From: Paenibacillus sp. 37
GTDB taxonomy: Bacteria > Bacillota > Bacilli > Paenibacillales > Paenibacillaceae
Direction of reading: 5' to 3'
Assembly (NCBI RefSeq): GCF_008386395.1
Contig: NZ_CP043761.1
Location: 4,836,001 to 4,900,000 of the forward strand
DNA: 64,000 nucleotides
How positions within the stretch are numbered: the stretch's first letter is position 1; every line of letters begins with the position of its first letter. Both the position numbers and the translations under genes were made by a program. Shown here one piece after another: positions 49,101 to 57,370 of this stretch. The notes under the pieces are model-generated. The model did not search any database. It had not been told where the DNA came from and saw only the letters and a program-made list of their open reading frames with translations.

Positions 49101-49242
49101 TAGGGGGTCCTTCATAAAATACGAAGTTTGGCTTGCCCTCGCGGTTTTCGATGGATCTTTTGAATGTATTCTCCGTTTTCCATTTATCTAACACGCGTAA
49201 TTCTCTGGCACGTGCCTTCTCTTTGACGTCAACTCGTTGCAT
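46144..49242 (-). CDS. ileS: Isoleucyl-tRNA synthetase, eukaryote-like (type 2)
   Basis: Charges tRNA-Ile with isoleucine and edits valine. 1,032 residues, about 110 more than the usual bacterial type 1 enzyme of B. subtilis. HIGH signature as HIGH (residues 54-57) and KMSKSKGN (near 591). It has GWDTHGLPVE in place of the type 1 GWDCHGLPIE, and the type 2 C-terminal domains with no zinc finger. The type 2 form is linked in the literature with natural mupirocin resistance. ATG at 49242 with AAAGGGAAG before it. Controlled by the T-box at 49905-50230. Resistance here is inferred. Confidence 0.95.
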   Translation of the reverse strand: MQRVDVKEKARARELRVLDKWKTENTFKRSIENREGKPNFVFYEGPPTANGKPHIGHVLGRVIKDFVGRYNTMKGYRVVRKAGWDTHGLPVELGVQKKLGISHKWEIEDYGVEKFINECKASVFEYEQQWRDLTEGIGYWTDMDNPYITLDNNYIESVWNILATIHEKGLLYRGHRVSPYCPSCQTTLSSHEVAQGYKDVKDLSATAKFKLNDSGEFVLAWTTTPWTLPSHVALAVNPDMDYSRVRQGDEVYIMATNLVEKVMKDTKGEYEIIGALKGADLVGKTYDPPFNYVQAEKANIILGAGFVTDASGTGIVHMAPAHGEDDYRVCRENGISFVNMVDLEGKFVAEVTDFAGRFVKDCDIDIVRYLSENGRLFSKEKYEHSYPFCWRCDTPLLYYAMDSWFIQTTAIKDQLIANNSEVDWYPGHVREGRFGKFLEDLVDWNISRDRYWGTPLNIWVCEETGEQFAPHSIAELRARAIGDVPENLELHKPYVDDVKVMSSCGKYEMKRTPEVIDVWFDSGSMPFAQQHYPFENKEVFEQQYPADMICEGIDQTRGWFYSLLAVSTLLTGKAPYKAVMATGHVLDENGQKMSKSKGNVIDPWEVIEEYGTDAFRWALLSDSAPWNSKRFSKGIVGEAKSKMVDTLVNTHAFLTLYATIDGFDPQEHPFQLSAHKLDRWILSRLNSLILVVEKALLVNDYLNSSKAIEAFVDELSNWYIRRSRDRFWGSGLTEDKLDAYRTLTEVLVTTAKLVAPFTPMLAEDIYLNLATGESVHMEDYPVANESLIDAGLEQDMETARRVVELARNVRNETGIKTRQPLSELIVSLDKGFDLASYEEIIKEEINVKGIRTEHNDAEFVDFTLKLNLKVAGKKYGKNVGFLQNFFKGMSADETRKVVSEGVLNIVSPEGEELQVTSEELLVDKQAKSGFASASGYGLTVALNTEITASLEQEGWVREVVRAVQDTRKRLDLPIEKRVRLTLDVDASLQEAIQAFDDVLRENVLVTEVTFGTNEAMERVEAGGKSIGIYIEA

Positions 49243-49311
49243 GATGATTATCTTCCCTTTCTTTGGTTAAATTGTGGACCGTCCACAAAAAGCGTTTCAA
49301 TCCCCCTAAAT

Positions 49312-49328
49312 CCCCCTTACCAAGGGGG
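49312..49328. other. Two small hairpins in the ileS leader
   Basis: CCCCCTT pairs with AAGGGGG (49312-49328), and TGTGGAC with GTCCACA (49273-49288). Both lie within 90 bases of the ileS start and could affect RNA structure near the ribosome-binding site. Confidence 0.5.
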
Positions 49329-49477
49329 ACCCCATAGGCGCTCCGCCCTCTGGACACCCGGGATGGGTTGTCGTTGGGGGATTAGTTGCGCTTATGGGCG
49401 TGGGTTTATGTGCGTAGTGGCGGCCATTTTGCGGCTGTTCCCTGCGTGAACGCCGCATGGCCTTGCCGCGAGGCGGG

Positions 49478-49902
49478 TGTTGCCGGGTGCTTCGCTTTCC
49501 CGGCGGGTGGCTCTCTCCATGAGGCACCTTCGGGCCTCATGGGCGTTCGCCTTGGCGAAAACCCTGTTGCCGGGTGCTTCTCTCCCCCGGCGGGTGGGCT
49601 CTCTCCTTGATGCACCTTCGGGCCTCATGGACGTTCGCCTTAGCGAACCCGTGTGCCGGGTGCTTCGCTCCCCCGGCGGGTGGGCTCTCTCCTTGAGGCA
49701 CCTTCGGGCCTCATAGGCGTTCGCCTTGGCGAAAACCCTGTTGCCGGGTGCTTCGCTCCCCCGGCGGGCGGCTCTCTCCTTGAGGCACCTTCGGGCCTCA
49801 TGGGCGTTCGCCTTGGCGAACCCGTGTGCCGGGCGCTTCGCTCCCCCGGCGGGCGGCTCTCTCCATGAGACCCCTTCGGGCCTCATGGACGTTCGCCTTT
49901 TT
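49478..49902. repeat. GC-rich tandem array of five units of about 86 bp
   Basis: Five tandem units of 87, 86, 88, 85 and 80 bp. Each carries a GC-rich hairpin (GCCGGGTGCTTCGCTCCCCC with the complement of CGGCGGG), a second one (TGAGGCACC/GGGCCTCA) and the core GGCGTTCGCCTT. The varying unit lengths break any reading frame, so it is unlikely to encode a protein, although open frames run through in several directions. It sits between the T-box terminator and the ileS start, in the ileS 5' untranslated region. The 235 bases between the array and ileS (49243-49477) hold the hairpins above and nothing else recognised. Confidence 0.85.
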
Positions 49903-49904
49903 TG

Positions 49905-50230
49905 GACACAAAAAAGCCCCGTCCCTGGAAAGGGACGAGGCTATACTCGCGTTACCACCCTAATTCTGTTCATCACAAACCACATCCAGGCAAGCCTGGG
50001 TATGCTCTGTCATCAACAGCGCTTATGCCCCGCTATACTACCGCAGGGTGCCGTTATAACGTACGGCTTACGGTTCGGCTTACACACGGCAATCAAGATC
50101 ACCGCTTCAGCGTCACTTCTCCGGGGAGATATTCGGCTATAACTCATCCATTGGTTTGCACCAACCACCAACTCTCTGAGGGATGAGATCATAACGTACT
50201 GAACCCGTCATGGAATCACTATTCATTATG
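49905..50230 (-). ncRNA. T-box riboswitch (isoleucine specifier) upstream of ileS
   Basis: On the minus strand, stem I with the AGAGAG start and the GGTTGGTG-CAAACC distal pattern is followed by a specifier loop GAATATCTCC with ATC (Ile) at 50130-50128, and then the T-box proper GGGTGGTAACGCGAG and a terminator stem GCCTCGTCCC/GGGACGGGGC with TTTTTTG. Uncharged tRNA-Ile would stabilise the antiterminator and allow ileS transcription. The order and the T-box core are diagnostic. Confidence 0.95.
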
Positions 50231-50277
50231 AATATAGTTATAGCCTCTTTGCAGACAAAAGTCAACCAGGCGACAGA

Positions 50278-50787
50278 CTAATAAATTTCTTTCATCTCCC
50301 GCTCACGGTCACGCACTTCCTGCTCCCGGCTCTCCAGCACTTCCCAACCATCCTGAGTCAACAGTTCAAGCTGCGCTTCAACAAGCGTGCGGAAACGGGC
50401 ACGATAAATCGAGGCCTGCTTTTTCAGTTCTTCCACTTCCAAAGCAATTTTACGCGATTTTCCCAATGATTCGTTCACGATCCGGTCTGCATTTTTCTCT
50501 GCTTCCTTCACGATCAACTGCGCTTCTTTCTTCGCATTACCCTTCACATCATCAGCAGCTTCCTGCGCAATGATGATCGTTTTGCTAAGCGTCTCTTCAA
50601 TTGTAGAAAAATGATCCAGCTTTTCCTGAACGGACAGCAACTGATTGCTCAGCTCTTTGTTCTCGCGAATGACGCCTTCGTAATCTTTGATGACTTGATC
50701 CAGGAATTCATTGACTTCATCCTCGTCATACCCGCGCAAACGTCGGGAAAATTCCTTGTTGTGTATGTCCAGCGGCGTTAATGGCAT
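50278..50787 (-). CDS. divIVA: Cell-division protein DivIVA
   Basis: A 169-residue coiled-coil protein that marks negatively curved membrane at poles and septa and recruits division-site and pole factors. N-terminal membrane-binding segment (LTPLDIHNKEFSRRLRGYDE) followed by a long coiled coil (residues about 30-150). The start is ATG at 50787, with AGGAGGTGG 6 bases before. It lies between ylmH and the T-box of ileS, the standard Bacillales order. Confidence 0.96.
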   Translation of the reverse strand: MPLTPLDIHNKEFSRRLRGYDEDEVNEFLDQVIKDYEGVIRENKELSNQLLSVQEKLDHFSTIEETLSKTIIIAQEAADDVKGNAKKEAQLIVKEAEKNADRIVNESLGKSRKIALEVEELKKQASIYRARFRTLVEAQLELLTQDGWEVLESREQEVRDREREMKEIY

Positions 50788-50934
50788 GCTGTCCACCTCC
50801 TGTTAAAGTTCCTTCTCGTCCAGAGAAGGTTTGCAGCATAAATCTTTGACTTAATGTATATCGGATACACCGCGTATTTTCTACACCTTTATGATAAACA
50901 TTTCGACAAGAAAGCGGATTTTCCTGCAACAGAC

Positions 50935-51717
50935 TCAGGCAAATTTGCCGATTTTCACTCGGCAGCGCCCTTTTTTAGTCATCCCATCCTGTTCCATAAC
51001 CTTGAAACGGCCAAATCCCTGAATGGATACGACATCACCCGCTTTTAGCGATTTGGAGGGATCTTCCTCAACTTTCCAGTTGACACGGCAGCGACCAGCT
51101 TTGATCGGCACCAGCACTTTACTGCGACTAAGCCGATACACATCTGCACAGATTCCATCCAAACGAAGAGAAGCGACCGTAATGTCCATCGTCTCCAGTT
51201 TGCTCTCTGACCATCGCATCTGATCCAAAGGAAGTAACTCTGTGAACACATGTAACCGATGCACCTGATTCAGTTGAAGCGATAAAAAAGCGCCGGTTTC
51301 CGCCGCCACCACTGTATGGCAACCGTCCTCCAGCACTTGGATATCCCCGATCTTTCCACGTTTCATCCCAAGCCCGAGCAGGGAACCCATATAGTCCCCA
51401 TGTTCCAGCTCCGAGATTTTCTGATCATCAGACGTGATACTGAGCACCTGCATTCCCATATCCTCATCATCCAGATACATATAATCAGGTGCAACCAGCG
51501 CACGCCTGCGTTCAGCAGCCTCGTAACCACCATCCAGACGAATCTGAACGTCGTTACGACGATTGGCAAGAGTCTGTAAGATAAAAACCTGTCTTGGGTC
51601 AAGGAAGTCAGTTAGCTTCATGTCATGATACTTGCCTGCCCGCTCAACCCAATCCGAAGCCTTATCTACAAAATCTCGCTCATCATGGCTAAAATGTTCG
51701 TAAATTTCACCGCTCAT
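50935..51717 (-). CDS. ylmH: YlmH, S4 RNA-binding domain protein
   Basis: A 260-residue protein with a C-terminal S4 domain (SRSKVLVPIKAGRCRVNWKV, then GDVVSIQGFGRFKV) and an N-terminal region of mixed helices. YlmH binds the ribosome and acts in a quality-control path with stalled nascent chains in B. subtilis. ATG at 51717. In the conserved sepF-yggT-ylmH-divIVA set. Confidence 0.92.
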   Translation of the reverse strand: MSGEIYEHFSHDERDFVDKASDWVERAGKYHDMKLTDFLDPRQVFILQTLANRRNDVQIRLDGGYEAAERRRALVAPDYMYLDDEDMGMQVLSITSDDQKISELEHGDYMGSLLGLGMKRGKIGDIQVLEDGCHTVVAAETGAFLSLQLNQVHRLHVFTELLPLDQMRWSESKLETMDITVASLRLDGICADVYRLSRSKVLVPIKAGRCRVNWKVEEDPSKSLKAGDVVSIQGFGRFKVMEQDGMTKKGRCRVKIGKFA

Positions 51718-51732
51718 CTATATCACCCTACC

Positions 51733-52002
51733 CTAATATGCAAAATACCGGAGTATGGAAATCAGCCCATTAAGCGCGAGTTGGAGAACGATCAGCGCCA
51801 CAATTGGGGAAATATCCAGCACACCGAACAAAGGGGGGATAAATCGACGGAATGGTCTTAGATATGGCTCCACTAATTTGCCCAGCCATTCACCGATGAA
51901 GCTTTCCCGCGCATTGGGAAGCCAAGACATCAATATGTAGACAATGACCATGTAAAAGTAAATCTGGTATAACGTGTACAACACGCTTTCGATCTGATAC
52001 AA
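51733..52002 (-). CDS. yggT: YggT-family membrane protein
   Basis: An 89-residue protein with two membrane segments (IYFYMVIVYILMSWLP; IVALIVLQLALNGLI) and a conserved RPFRRFIPP loop. The start is TTG at 52002 with GAGGTGA 8 bases before; there is no earlier ATG. In the division cluster it is associated with envelope or cell-division processes (YlmG in B. subtilis). Confidence 0.9.
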   Translation of the reverse strand: MYQIESVLYTLYQIYFYMVIVYILMSWLPNARESFIGEWLGKLVEPYLRPFRRFIPPLFGVLDISPIVALIVLQLALNGLISILRYFAY

Positions 52003-52009
52003 AAGTGGC

Positions 52010-52477
52010 TCACCTCATTCTGTTATAATCTTGCTCGCTGTCAGCCAGTATTTCCGTAATTGAGCCCTGAATTTCAACCGTATCTGGCGTACAGAGAAAA
52101 ATGTTTCCGCCGATTTTGGAAATACCGCCACCCAATGCATATACCGTGCCACTCAAAAAATCAATAACGCGCAGCGCTTGGTCCTGGCGAATTCGTTGCA
52201 AGTTCACCACAACAGTACGATGCGAACGCAGATGGTCGGCAATTTCCTGAGCCTCGTCATAAGAACGCGGTTCATACAGGACAACTTTAACATTTTTCTG
52301 GGAATGAATGCTCACCACATTATTCCCCCTTTGGTTTCTACGTTTATCGAGACTGGAGGTTTCAGCTTCCTGATGTTCAGACTCATTTTCCTCCTGCGCA
52401 GCCATTCGTTCACGTTCCACAATCTCTTCCTCTTCCTGAAGTCCGAGGAAATTCATAAATTTATTCATTACGCCCAT
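52010..52477 (-). CDS. sepF: Cell-division protein SepF
   Basis: A 155-residue FtsZ-binding protein that tethers FtsZ to the membrane and aligns filaments. N-terminal amphipathic helix (MGVMNKFMNFLGLQEEEE), acidic and Gln-rich linker, C-terminal SepF domain (VVLYEPRSYDEAQEIADHLR; DFLSGTVYALGG). GAGGAGGGTTCACG precedes the ATG at 52477. It overlaps yggS by 10 bases. Confidence 0.95.
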   Translation of the reverse strand: MGVMNKFMNFLGLQEEEEIVERERMAAQEENESEHQEAETSSLDKRRNQRGNNVVSIHSQKNVKVVLYEPRSYDEAQEIADHLRSHRTVVVNLQRIRQDQALRVIDFLSGTVYALGGGISKIGGNIFLCTPDTVEIQGSITEILADSEQDYNRMR

Positions 52478-53169
52478 CGTGAACCCTCCTCTTTTCCTAC
52501 GAGAATCGATCCTAGCCGTACCCAGGTTGCCCCTTCTTCAATGGCCACTTCAAAATCATTGGACATCCCCATTGACAGCTCAGTCAATGGCTCTGCTGTA
52601 AGGGCTTGTCCATTCAATTGATCTCTCAGCTCACGCAATCCACGAAATACGGGACGCGTCAGCTCCGGATCTTCCTCATGAGGTGCCATAGTCATCAGGC
52701 CAACGACCTTGAGATTGTTGAACGAACGAATATCACGCAAAAAAGAACTTGCCTGTTCAGGCTGTAATCCATACTTGCTCTCTTCACCCGAAATATTCAC
52801 CTGCAAAAACGTTTCCACCTGGATGCCAAGTGAAGCTGCTTTTTTATCCAACTCCTTCGCCAATGACAAACGATCCAGTGAATGGATGTAAAGAAACTTG
52901 CCAATCACGTCTTTCACCTTGTTTGTCTGCAAATGACCGATAAAGTGCCAGGTACCCTGCTGACCAAAAGCTTCCCATTTGGCCTGTGCATCCTGCCACC
53001 GGTTTTCTCCAATATGCTCAAGACCATGATTCAGCACCGATCCCGTTGTTTCAAGTGAGACATATTTCGTGACCGCAATCACATTCACATCATCACGATG
53101 ACGGTTACTGCGCCGACATGCGTCCTCGATCTTCTGATTTACCTGTTGAATACGCTCCTCCAATGACAC
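52468..53169 (-). CDS. yggS: YggS-family PLP-binding protein
   Basis: A 233-residue TIM-barrel PLP-binding protein (PLPBP) with the Schiff-base lysine in VNVIAVTKYVS and a phosphate-binding end. It is not an enzyme of a known reaction but controls PLP and amino-acid homeostasis. GTG start at 53169, with AGAGGTGA 7 bases before it. YlmE in B. subtilis. Confidence 0.93.
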   Translation of the reverse strand: MSLEERIQQVNQKIEDACRRSNRHRDDVNVIAVTKYVSLETTGSVLNHGLEHIGENRWQDAQAKWEAFGQQGTWHFIGHLQTNKVKDVIGKFLYIHSLDRLSLAKELDKKAASLGIQVETFLQVNISGEESKYGLQPEQASSFLRDIRSFNNLKVVGLMTMAPHEEDPELTRPVFRGLRELRDQLNGQALTAEPLTELSMGMSNDFEVAIEEGATWVRLGSILVGKEEGSRWA

Positions 53170-53175
53170 AGAGGG

Positions 53176-54069
53176 TCACCTCTCTTCCAGCCCAATCCAG
53201 CTCGCCATCCGCCCTGTAACACCATTTTCCTTCCGATAGGAGAAAAATAGTTCGGGATGACAACTTGTACACCATGTTGTACATTCGATATGATCCGGCA
53301 TTATTCCTGCTTTCATCATAATGTGTCGATTACATTCTTTCAAGTTTAACATCGTTTTACCGTTATTCACGGCTCGATATGCTTGTTTGGAAGCAGAATC
53401 CTTGTATTCATCATTAACCGGGGAATCATCAAACCAAACCCGTACATGCTGCATGACCGCCTCATCCACTTCATAACAGCAATCCCCAATCGACGGACCG
53501 ATTGCAGCTCGAATGTCCTGCCTACGGCTGCCATACTCCCGTTCCATCGTCTCCACCATGGATACAGCGATACCCGCGACTGTACCTTTCCAGCCGGCAT
53601 GAGCAAGACCTACCGCCTGCTGTACAGGGTCATAGAAATAAAGCGGAACACAGTCTGCGTAGAAAGAAGTCAGCAGCACACCAGGCACATTCGTGACCAA
53701 TCCATCCGTATCCTGCAACGCAGATTGACGATCAAGTAATCCTCTGCTCCGATCTTCAGCGGTAATTACTGCGACATGTTTGCCATGCACCTGCTCTCCA
53801 CAGGTCCAAGCTTCTGCTGCAAAACCAAGCTTCTCGGTTACAAGCCTGCGGTTGTTAAGTACAATTTCAGGGTCATCCCCCACATGATAAGCACAATTGA
53901 GCGTAGCATACGGAACTTTTCCAACTCCACCATGCCTCGTCGTAAACCCGACTGACAACTGTTCAAATTGCTGTGTCCAGGGCTCAACATATAATAATAA
54001 CGGATCAGGACCGAAATCTGAATTCTTGGTCCGTTCAAGTAATTCTTTATCCAATACAAAGGGTTCCAT
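53176..54069 (-). CDS. pgeF: Polyphenol oxidase-like purine nucleoside phosphorylase (PgeF/YlmD, laccase domain)
   Basis: A 297-residue laccase-domain protein. Catalytic and metal residues in CGEQVHG, the DCVP box, HAGWKGT and GPSIGDCCYEVD are all present. Members are purine nucleoside phosphorylases or remove wrong L-Ser from peptidoglycan precursors. ATG at 54069. Precedes yggS by 6 bases and continues the conserved order. Confidence 0.92.
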   Translation of the reverse strand: MEPFVLDKELLERTKNSDFGPDPLLLYVEPWTQQFEQLSVGFTTRHGGVGKVPYATLNCAYHVGDDPEIVLNNRRLVTEKLGFAAEAWTCGEQVHGKHVAVITAEDRSRGLLDRQSALQDTDGLVTNVPGVLLTSFYADCVPLYFYDPVQQAVGLAHAGWKGTVAGIAVSMVETMEREYGSRRQDIRAAIGPSIGDCCYEVDEAVMQHVRVWFDDSPVNDEYKDSASKQAYRAVNNGKTMLNLKECNRHIMMKAGIMPDHIECTTWCTSCHPELFFSYRKENGVTGRMASWIGLEER

Positions 54070-54120
54070 TATCTCACCTCACCACTTCCAGTGTACCAAA
54101 TGAGCCACATTCTGTCTCCT

Positions 54121-54477
54121 TTATATCGTGCGACGCTGATTACGTTCCGACCGTTCAATGCGTTCCACTCGCTCTGTGCGGTTATGCTGCTGTTCATCAT
54201 ACAGGCGCGCTTCGCGATCACGCTCGTCATACGTATTTTCCTTCACCCCATCCATCTTCACCAGTATCACATCTGAACCAATCTTCACAATGTTTCTCCA
54301 AGGAATGACCAGGTCAGTTCCCCCGCCAAAGAGACCCATAAAACGGCTGTACCCTGGCACAACAATCGCTTCAATTCGTCCCTGCTTCAGATCCAGTTCC
54401 AAATCACTGATCTGACCGAGGCGTTTACCATCCGTAATGTTAATGACATCCTTTGTCTGAAAGTCCGAGATTTTCAT
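54121..54477 (-). CDS. YlmC/YmxH-family PRC-barrel sporulation protein
   Basis: A 118-residue protein starting MKISDFQTKDVINITDGKRL (PRC-barrel-like fold of YlmC/YmxH proteins) with a highly charged, Glu/Arg-rich tail (NRTERVERIERSERNQRRT). The ATG at 54477 matches where family members begin; an ATG at 54513 would add 12 residues after a GGGGGCGGGAATGA leader, and the choice is open. It is just after sigG, where YlmC lies in B. subtilis. Confidence 0.78.
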   Translation of the reverse strand: MKISDFQTKDVINITDGKRLGQISDLELDLKQGRIEAIVVPGYSRFMGLFGGGTDLVIPWRNIVKIGSDVILVKMDGVKENTYDERDREARLYDEQQHNRTERVERIERSERNQRRTI

Positions 54478-54687
54478 GCCTCGTGCCGCTACTTCGCTCG
54501 TATTTACTTTCATTCATTCCCGCCCCCTGTTATTCCTCTTCTGCCCGTTCTTCACGCTTCTATACAATATATGTTTCAAGGGCGAAAAATGTCCTGTTTT
54601 TCATCGAATGTGGAAACGGTCCATAACAAAAAGACGACCAACGGTATACACTGCCCCGATTGATCGTCCTTCTGCCTTTGCATCCTG

Positions 54688-55470
54688 TTATGACTTTACA
54701 TGTTTTTGCATCTGCTGTATCGCTGATTTCTCCAGACGTGATACCTGAGCCTGGGAAATGCCAATTTCATCAGCCACTTCCATCTGGGTTTTCCCTTCGA
54801 AAAACCGCATCGACAGAATCATTTTTTCCCGCTGACCAAGACGATGCATCGCTTCACGAAGTGCAATTTCCTCGATCCATGACACATCCTTGTTTCTGTC
54901 ATCGCTGATCTGATCCATAACATAGATCGGATCACCACCATCATGATAAATCGGTTCGAAGAGCGAGACCGGGTCCTGAATGGCGTCCAATGCAAAAACA
55001 ACATCTTCCTTCGGCACATTCAGTACTTCCGCAATTTCGAATATCGTCGGTTCCCGAGAGTTTTTATTCGTCAGGCTGTCACGGACCTGAAGTGCTTTGT
55101 AAGCAATGTCCCTCAAGGAGCGAGATACCCGAATCGGATTATTGTCACGCAGGTATCGACGGATTTCACCGATAATCATCGGCACCGCGTAGGTTGAAAA
55201 TTTGACATTCTGGGATAAATCAAAATTATCAATGGCTTTCATCAGGCCGATGCAACCAACCTGGAACAGATCATCGACAAACTCCCCCCGATTGTTAAAA
55301 CGCTGAATGACACTGAGCACAAGACGCAGGTTGCCATTCACTAATTTCTCTCTTGCTGAGCGATCATGGTGTTGCTGAAGGGAATGAAACAATTCCCGCA
55401 TTTCAGTGTTGGTGAGGACAGGCAATTTTGCGGTGTCCACGCCACAAATCTCGACTTTGTTTCGGGTCAT
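54688..55470 (-). CDS. sigG: RNA polymerase sigma-G (late forespore)
   Basis: A 260-residue sigma-70 family factor active in the forespore after engulfment. Region 2 (EFVDDLFQVGCIGLMKAIDN), region 3 and the region 4 helix-turn-helix (KTQMEVADEIGISQAQVSRL) are all complete. ATG at 55470 with GGGAGGTAAATCAC before it. A sigma-F-type promoter lies at 55505-55533. The gene follows sigE, as in all Bacillales. Confidence 0.98.
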   Translation of the reverse strand: MTRNKVEICGVDTAKLPVLTNTEMRELFHSLQQHHDRSAREKLVNGNLRLVLSVIQRFNNRGEFVDDLFQVGCIGLMKAIDNFDLSQNVKFSTYAVPMIIGEIRRYLRDNNPIRVSRSLRDIAYKALQVRDSLTNKNSREPTIFEIAEVLNVPKEDVVFALDAIQDPVSLFEPIYHDGGDPIYVMDQISDDRNKDVSWIEEIALREAMHRLGQREKMILSMRFFEGKTQMEVADEIGISQAQVSRLEKSAIQQMQKHVKS

Positions 55471-55504
55471 CGTGATTTACCTCCCAAGGAGAAACATTAA
55501 TGTA

Positions 55505-55533
55505 CATTATCTCCGGGGCAGGCTTTTTTATTC
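55505..55533 (-). promoter_or_regulatory. Sigma-F-type promoter of sigG
   Basis: On the minus strand, -35 GAATA (55533-55529), 14-base spacer, and -10 GGAGATAATG (55514-55505). The GGnnAnAnT -10 is the sigma-F/G type and the spacing is the usual 14-16 bases. Placement fits known forespore control of sigG; confirmation needs transcript mapping. Confidence 0.65.
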
Positions 55534-55581
55534 GTACTTGGCACCCTTGCCAGTAATACCCATTCTGACCAATGATGTATT

Positions 55582-56304
55582 TCAGACCATTTTATTGAAC
55601 TCTTTGCGGAGTCTTTTAATGATTCTTTTTTCGAGACGAGAGATGTAGGATTGGGAGATTCCGAGGAGATCTGCTACATCTTTTTGTGTCTTTTCTTCCC
55701 CATCCGTCAGGCCAAAACGAAGCTCCATAATCATTCGCTCGCGCTCCGTTAATTTTTCCAGTGCCTTGTGCAGAAGTTTTCGGTCTACCTGCTCTTCAAT
55801 ATTCCGATAGATTGTATCGTTTTCTGTACCCAATACATCGGATAATAATAGTTCATTTCCATCCCAATCAATGTTGAGCGGTTCATCAAAAGAAACTTCA
55901 GTTCGGATCTTACTATTACGTCTTAGGTACATCAAAATTTCATTTTCGATACAACGTGAAGCATAGGTTGCCAGTTTGATTTTCTTTTCCGGGTCAAATG
56001 TATTCACTGCCTTAATCAATCCGATGGCTCCAATGGAGACCAAATCCTCAATATTGATTCCTGTGTTTTCAAATTTGCGTGCAATGTACACCACCAGACG
56101 CAGGTTGCGCTCAATGAGCATCGCGCGAATGGCCGAGTCTCCCGAGGATAATTTTTGCAGCAAAAATTCTTCCTCTTCCCGGGTCAATGGCGGCGGAAGT
56201 GCCTCACTTCCCCCAATATAATAGATCTCTTCGCTTTTGAGTCCCAATAAAAATAACAGACGGTAATATTGCAGCTGCGCCACCAGTTTCCATTTCACAA
56301 GCAT
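55582..56304 (-). CDS. sigE: RNA polymerase pro-sigma-E (mother cell)
   Basis: A 240-residue pro-sigma. The N-terminal pro-sequence ([20 protein letters not shown]) is hydrophobic; cleavage by SpoIIGA is expected just before [10 protein letters not shown] near residue 28-30. Regions 2 and 4 are intact ([38 protein letters not shown]). GGAGGAACGTAC precedes the ATG at 56304. Eleven bases after spoIIGA, and hence coupled in one spoIIG unit. Confidence 0.98.
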   Translation of the reverse strand: MLVKWKLVAQLQYYRLLFLLGLKSEEIYYIGGSEALPPPLTREEEEFLLQKLSSGDSAIRAMLIERNLRLVVYIARKFENTGINIEDLVSIGAIGLIKAVNTFDPEKKIKLATYASRCIENEILMYLRRNSKIRTEVSFDEPLNIDWDGNELLLSDVLGTENDTIYRNIEEQVDRKLLHKALEKLTERERMIMELRFGLTDGEEKTQKDVADLLGISQSYISRLEKRIIKRLRKEFNKMV

Positions 56305-56315
56305 GTACGTTCCTC

Positions 56316-57296
56316 CTATACCACATTCAGCGGCTTTTCTGTTGCTCCCGCAGAGAGAGCCGTAGACTGCGCAGAAGCAGCGTCTTGCACAAGTTCAGGA
56401 TGAATCACGGCCTGGTATTTCCCATCCGACGACAAAACACCTCCATCCAGCCCAATAAGTACCCTTGTCGTCTCATAACATGTTTCCTCCATCGTCACCT
56501 TCACCCGGTCCGGCTTCATTGCCAGCATAAACGCAGTCCCTTTGTTAATGCCCCGATAAGGCACTAGCCGCAGTCGATCCTGCCACTGAAAACTTTCCTG
56601 ATCAAGCTCCAGAATAAGGTTGTCCGGCGCCTCGTCCTTGAGTCTACCCTTCCATGAAGCAGGTAACATGTCTTGCCATAACGAAACCTCCATCACCATG
56701 ACCGGCATGCGCGATAAGGGATCTGTAAGTTGATTGCCCGTATCCAGAAGGCCTGTACAAGAAATGACTACCTCATCGATGCAGACCTCAACTTTGCCCA
56801 AATAGGTCGTCATGCGATCCGTTTTCCGTTTTGAACTCTGCACAGCTTTAAATAAAAACAGGACAGCAAAAAATACGATAAACGTGAACCAGAAAGCAAT
56901 TTTCAGATCAAATGACATACCGCCAGAAGCCGTGAACCAAATGCCGTTAAACAACTCACCGGAGCTCTGAAGCATGTAATGCACACCCAGAATACCTCCA
57001 GCAGCGACAAAATTAATCACATAGAAGGTACCCAGCGTCCTCGCAAAAGCCTGCAGACCTTTAAACCCAAAAGCAATCGTAAGCATGACCAGCGAGAACC
57101 CGAACTTGATCAAAAAGGTGAACATAAAATCAAACTCCGGTACAAACATCATGACCACGTATAATGCACCGACAATGGCTGACAGCAACCATCGCCACCA
57201 AACCAGCTTTGTCTTGCGCATCCAGGCGGTCATTCCGATGAGTGCACCGTCAATACACAGGTTTGTCAAAAAAATTAGATCCACATAAACAACCAA
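56316..57296 (-). CDS. spoIIGA: Sigma-E processing protease SpoIIGA
   Basis: About 326 residues: five N-terminal membrane helices and a cytoplasmic aspartic-protease domain with the DTGNQLTDP motif (catalytic Asp). It removes the pro-sequence of sigma-E when signalled by SpoIIR. The start is probably the TTG at 57296, because AGGTGA lies 5 bases before it; a GTG at 57305 is inside that site. Precedes sigE by 11 bases. Confidence 0.93.
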   Translation of the reverse strand: MVVYVDLIFLTNLCIDGALIGMTAWMRKTKLVWWRWLLSAIVGALYVVMMFVPEFDFMFTFLIKFGFSLVMLTIAFGFKGLQAFARTLGTFYVINFVAAGGILGVHYMLQSSGELFNGIWFTASGGMSFDLKIAFWFTFIVFFAVLFLFKAVQSSKRKTDRMTTYLGKVEVCIDEVVISCTGLLDTGNQLTDPLSRMPVMVMEVSLWQDMLPASWKGRLKDEAPDNLILELDQESFQWQDRLRLVPYRGINKGTAFMLAMKPDRVKVTMEETCYETTRVLIGLDGGVLSSDGKYQAVIHPELVQDAASAQSTALSAGATEKPLNVV

Positions 57297-57370
57297 AGTC
57301 TTCACCTGCCTGCGCGCAACATATCGAAATACCGTTACCCGATATCCTGATATTCATGAGCATATTCACA

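Noticed and set aside
49392..49886. Open frames of 65-165 residues running through the tandem array on both strands
   Set aside because: Unit lengths vary (87, 86, 88, 85, 80), so the frame changes between units; composition is Arg/Ala-rich from GC-rich hairpins; no ribosome-binding site. Best explained as repeats without a protein.
49478..49902. CRISPR array
   Set aside because: Units are contiguous and near-identical, with no unique spacers and no cas genes.
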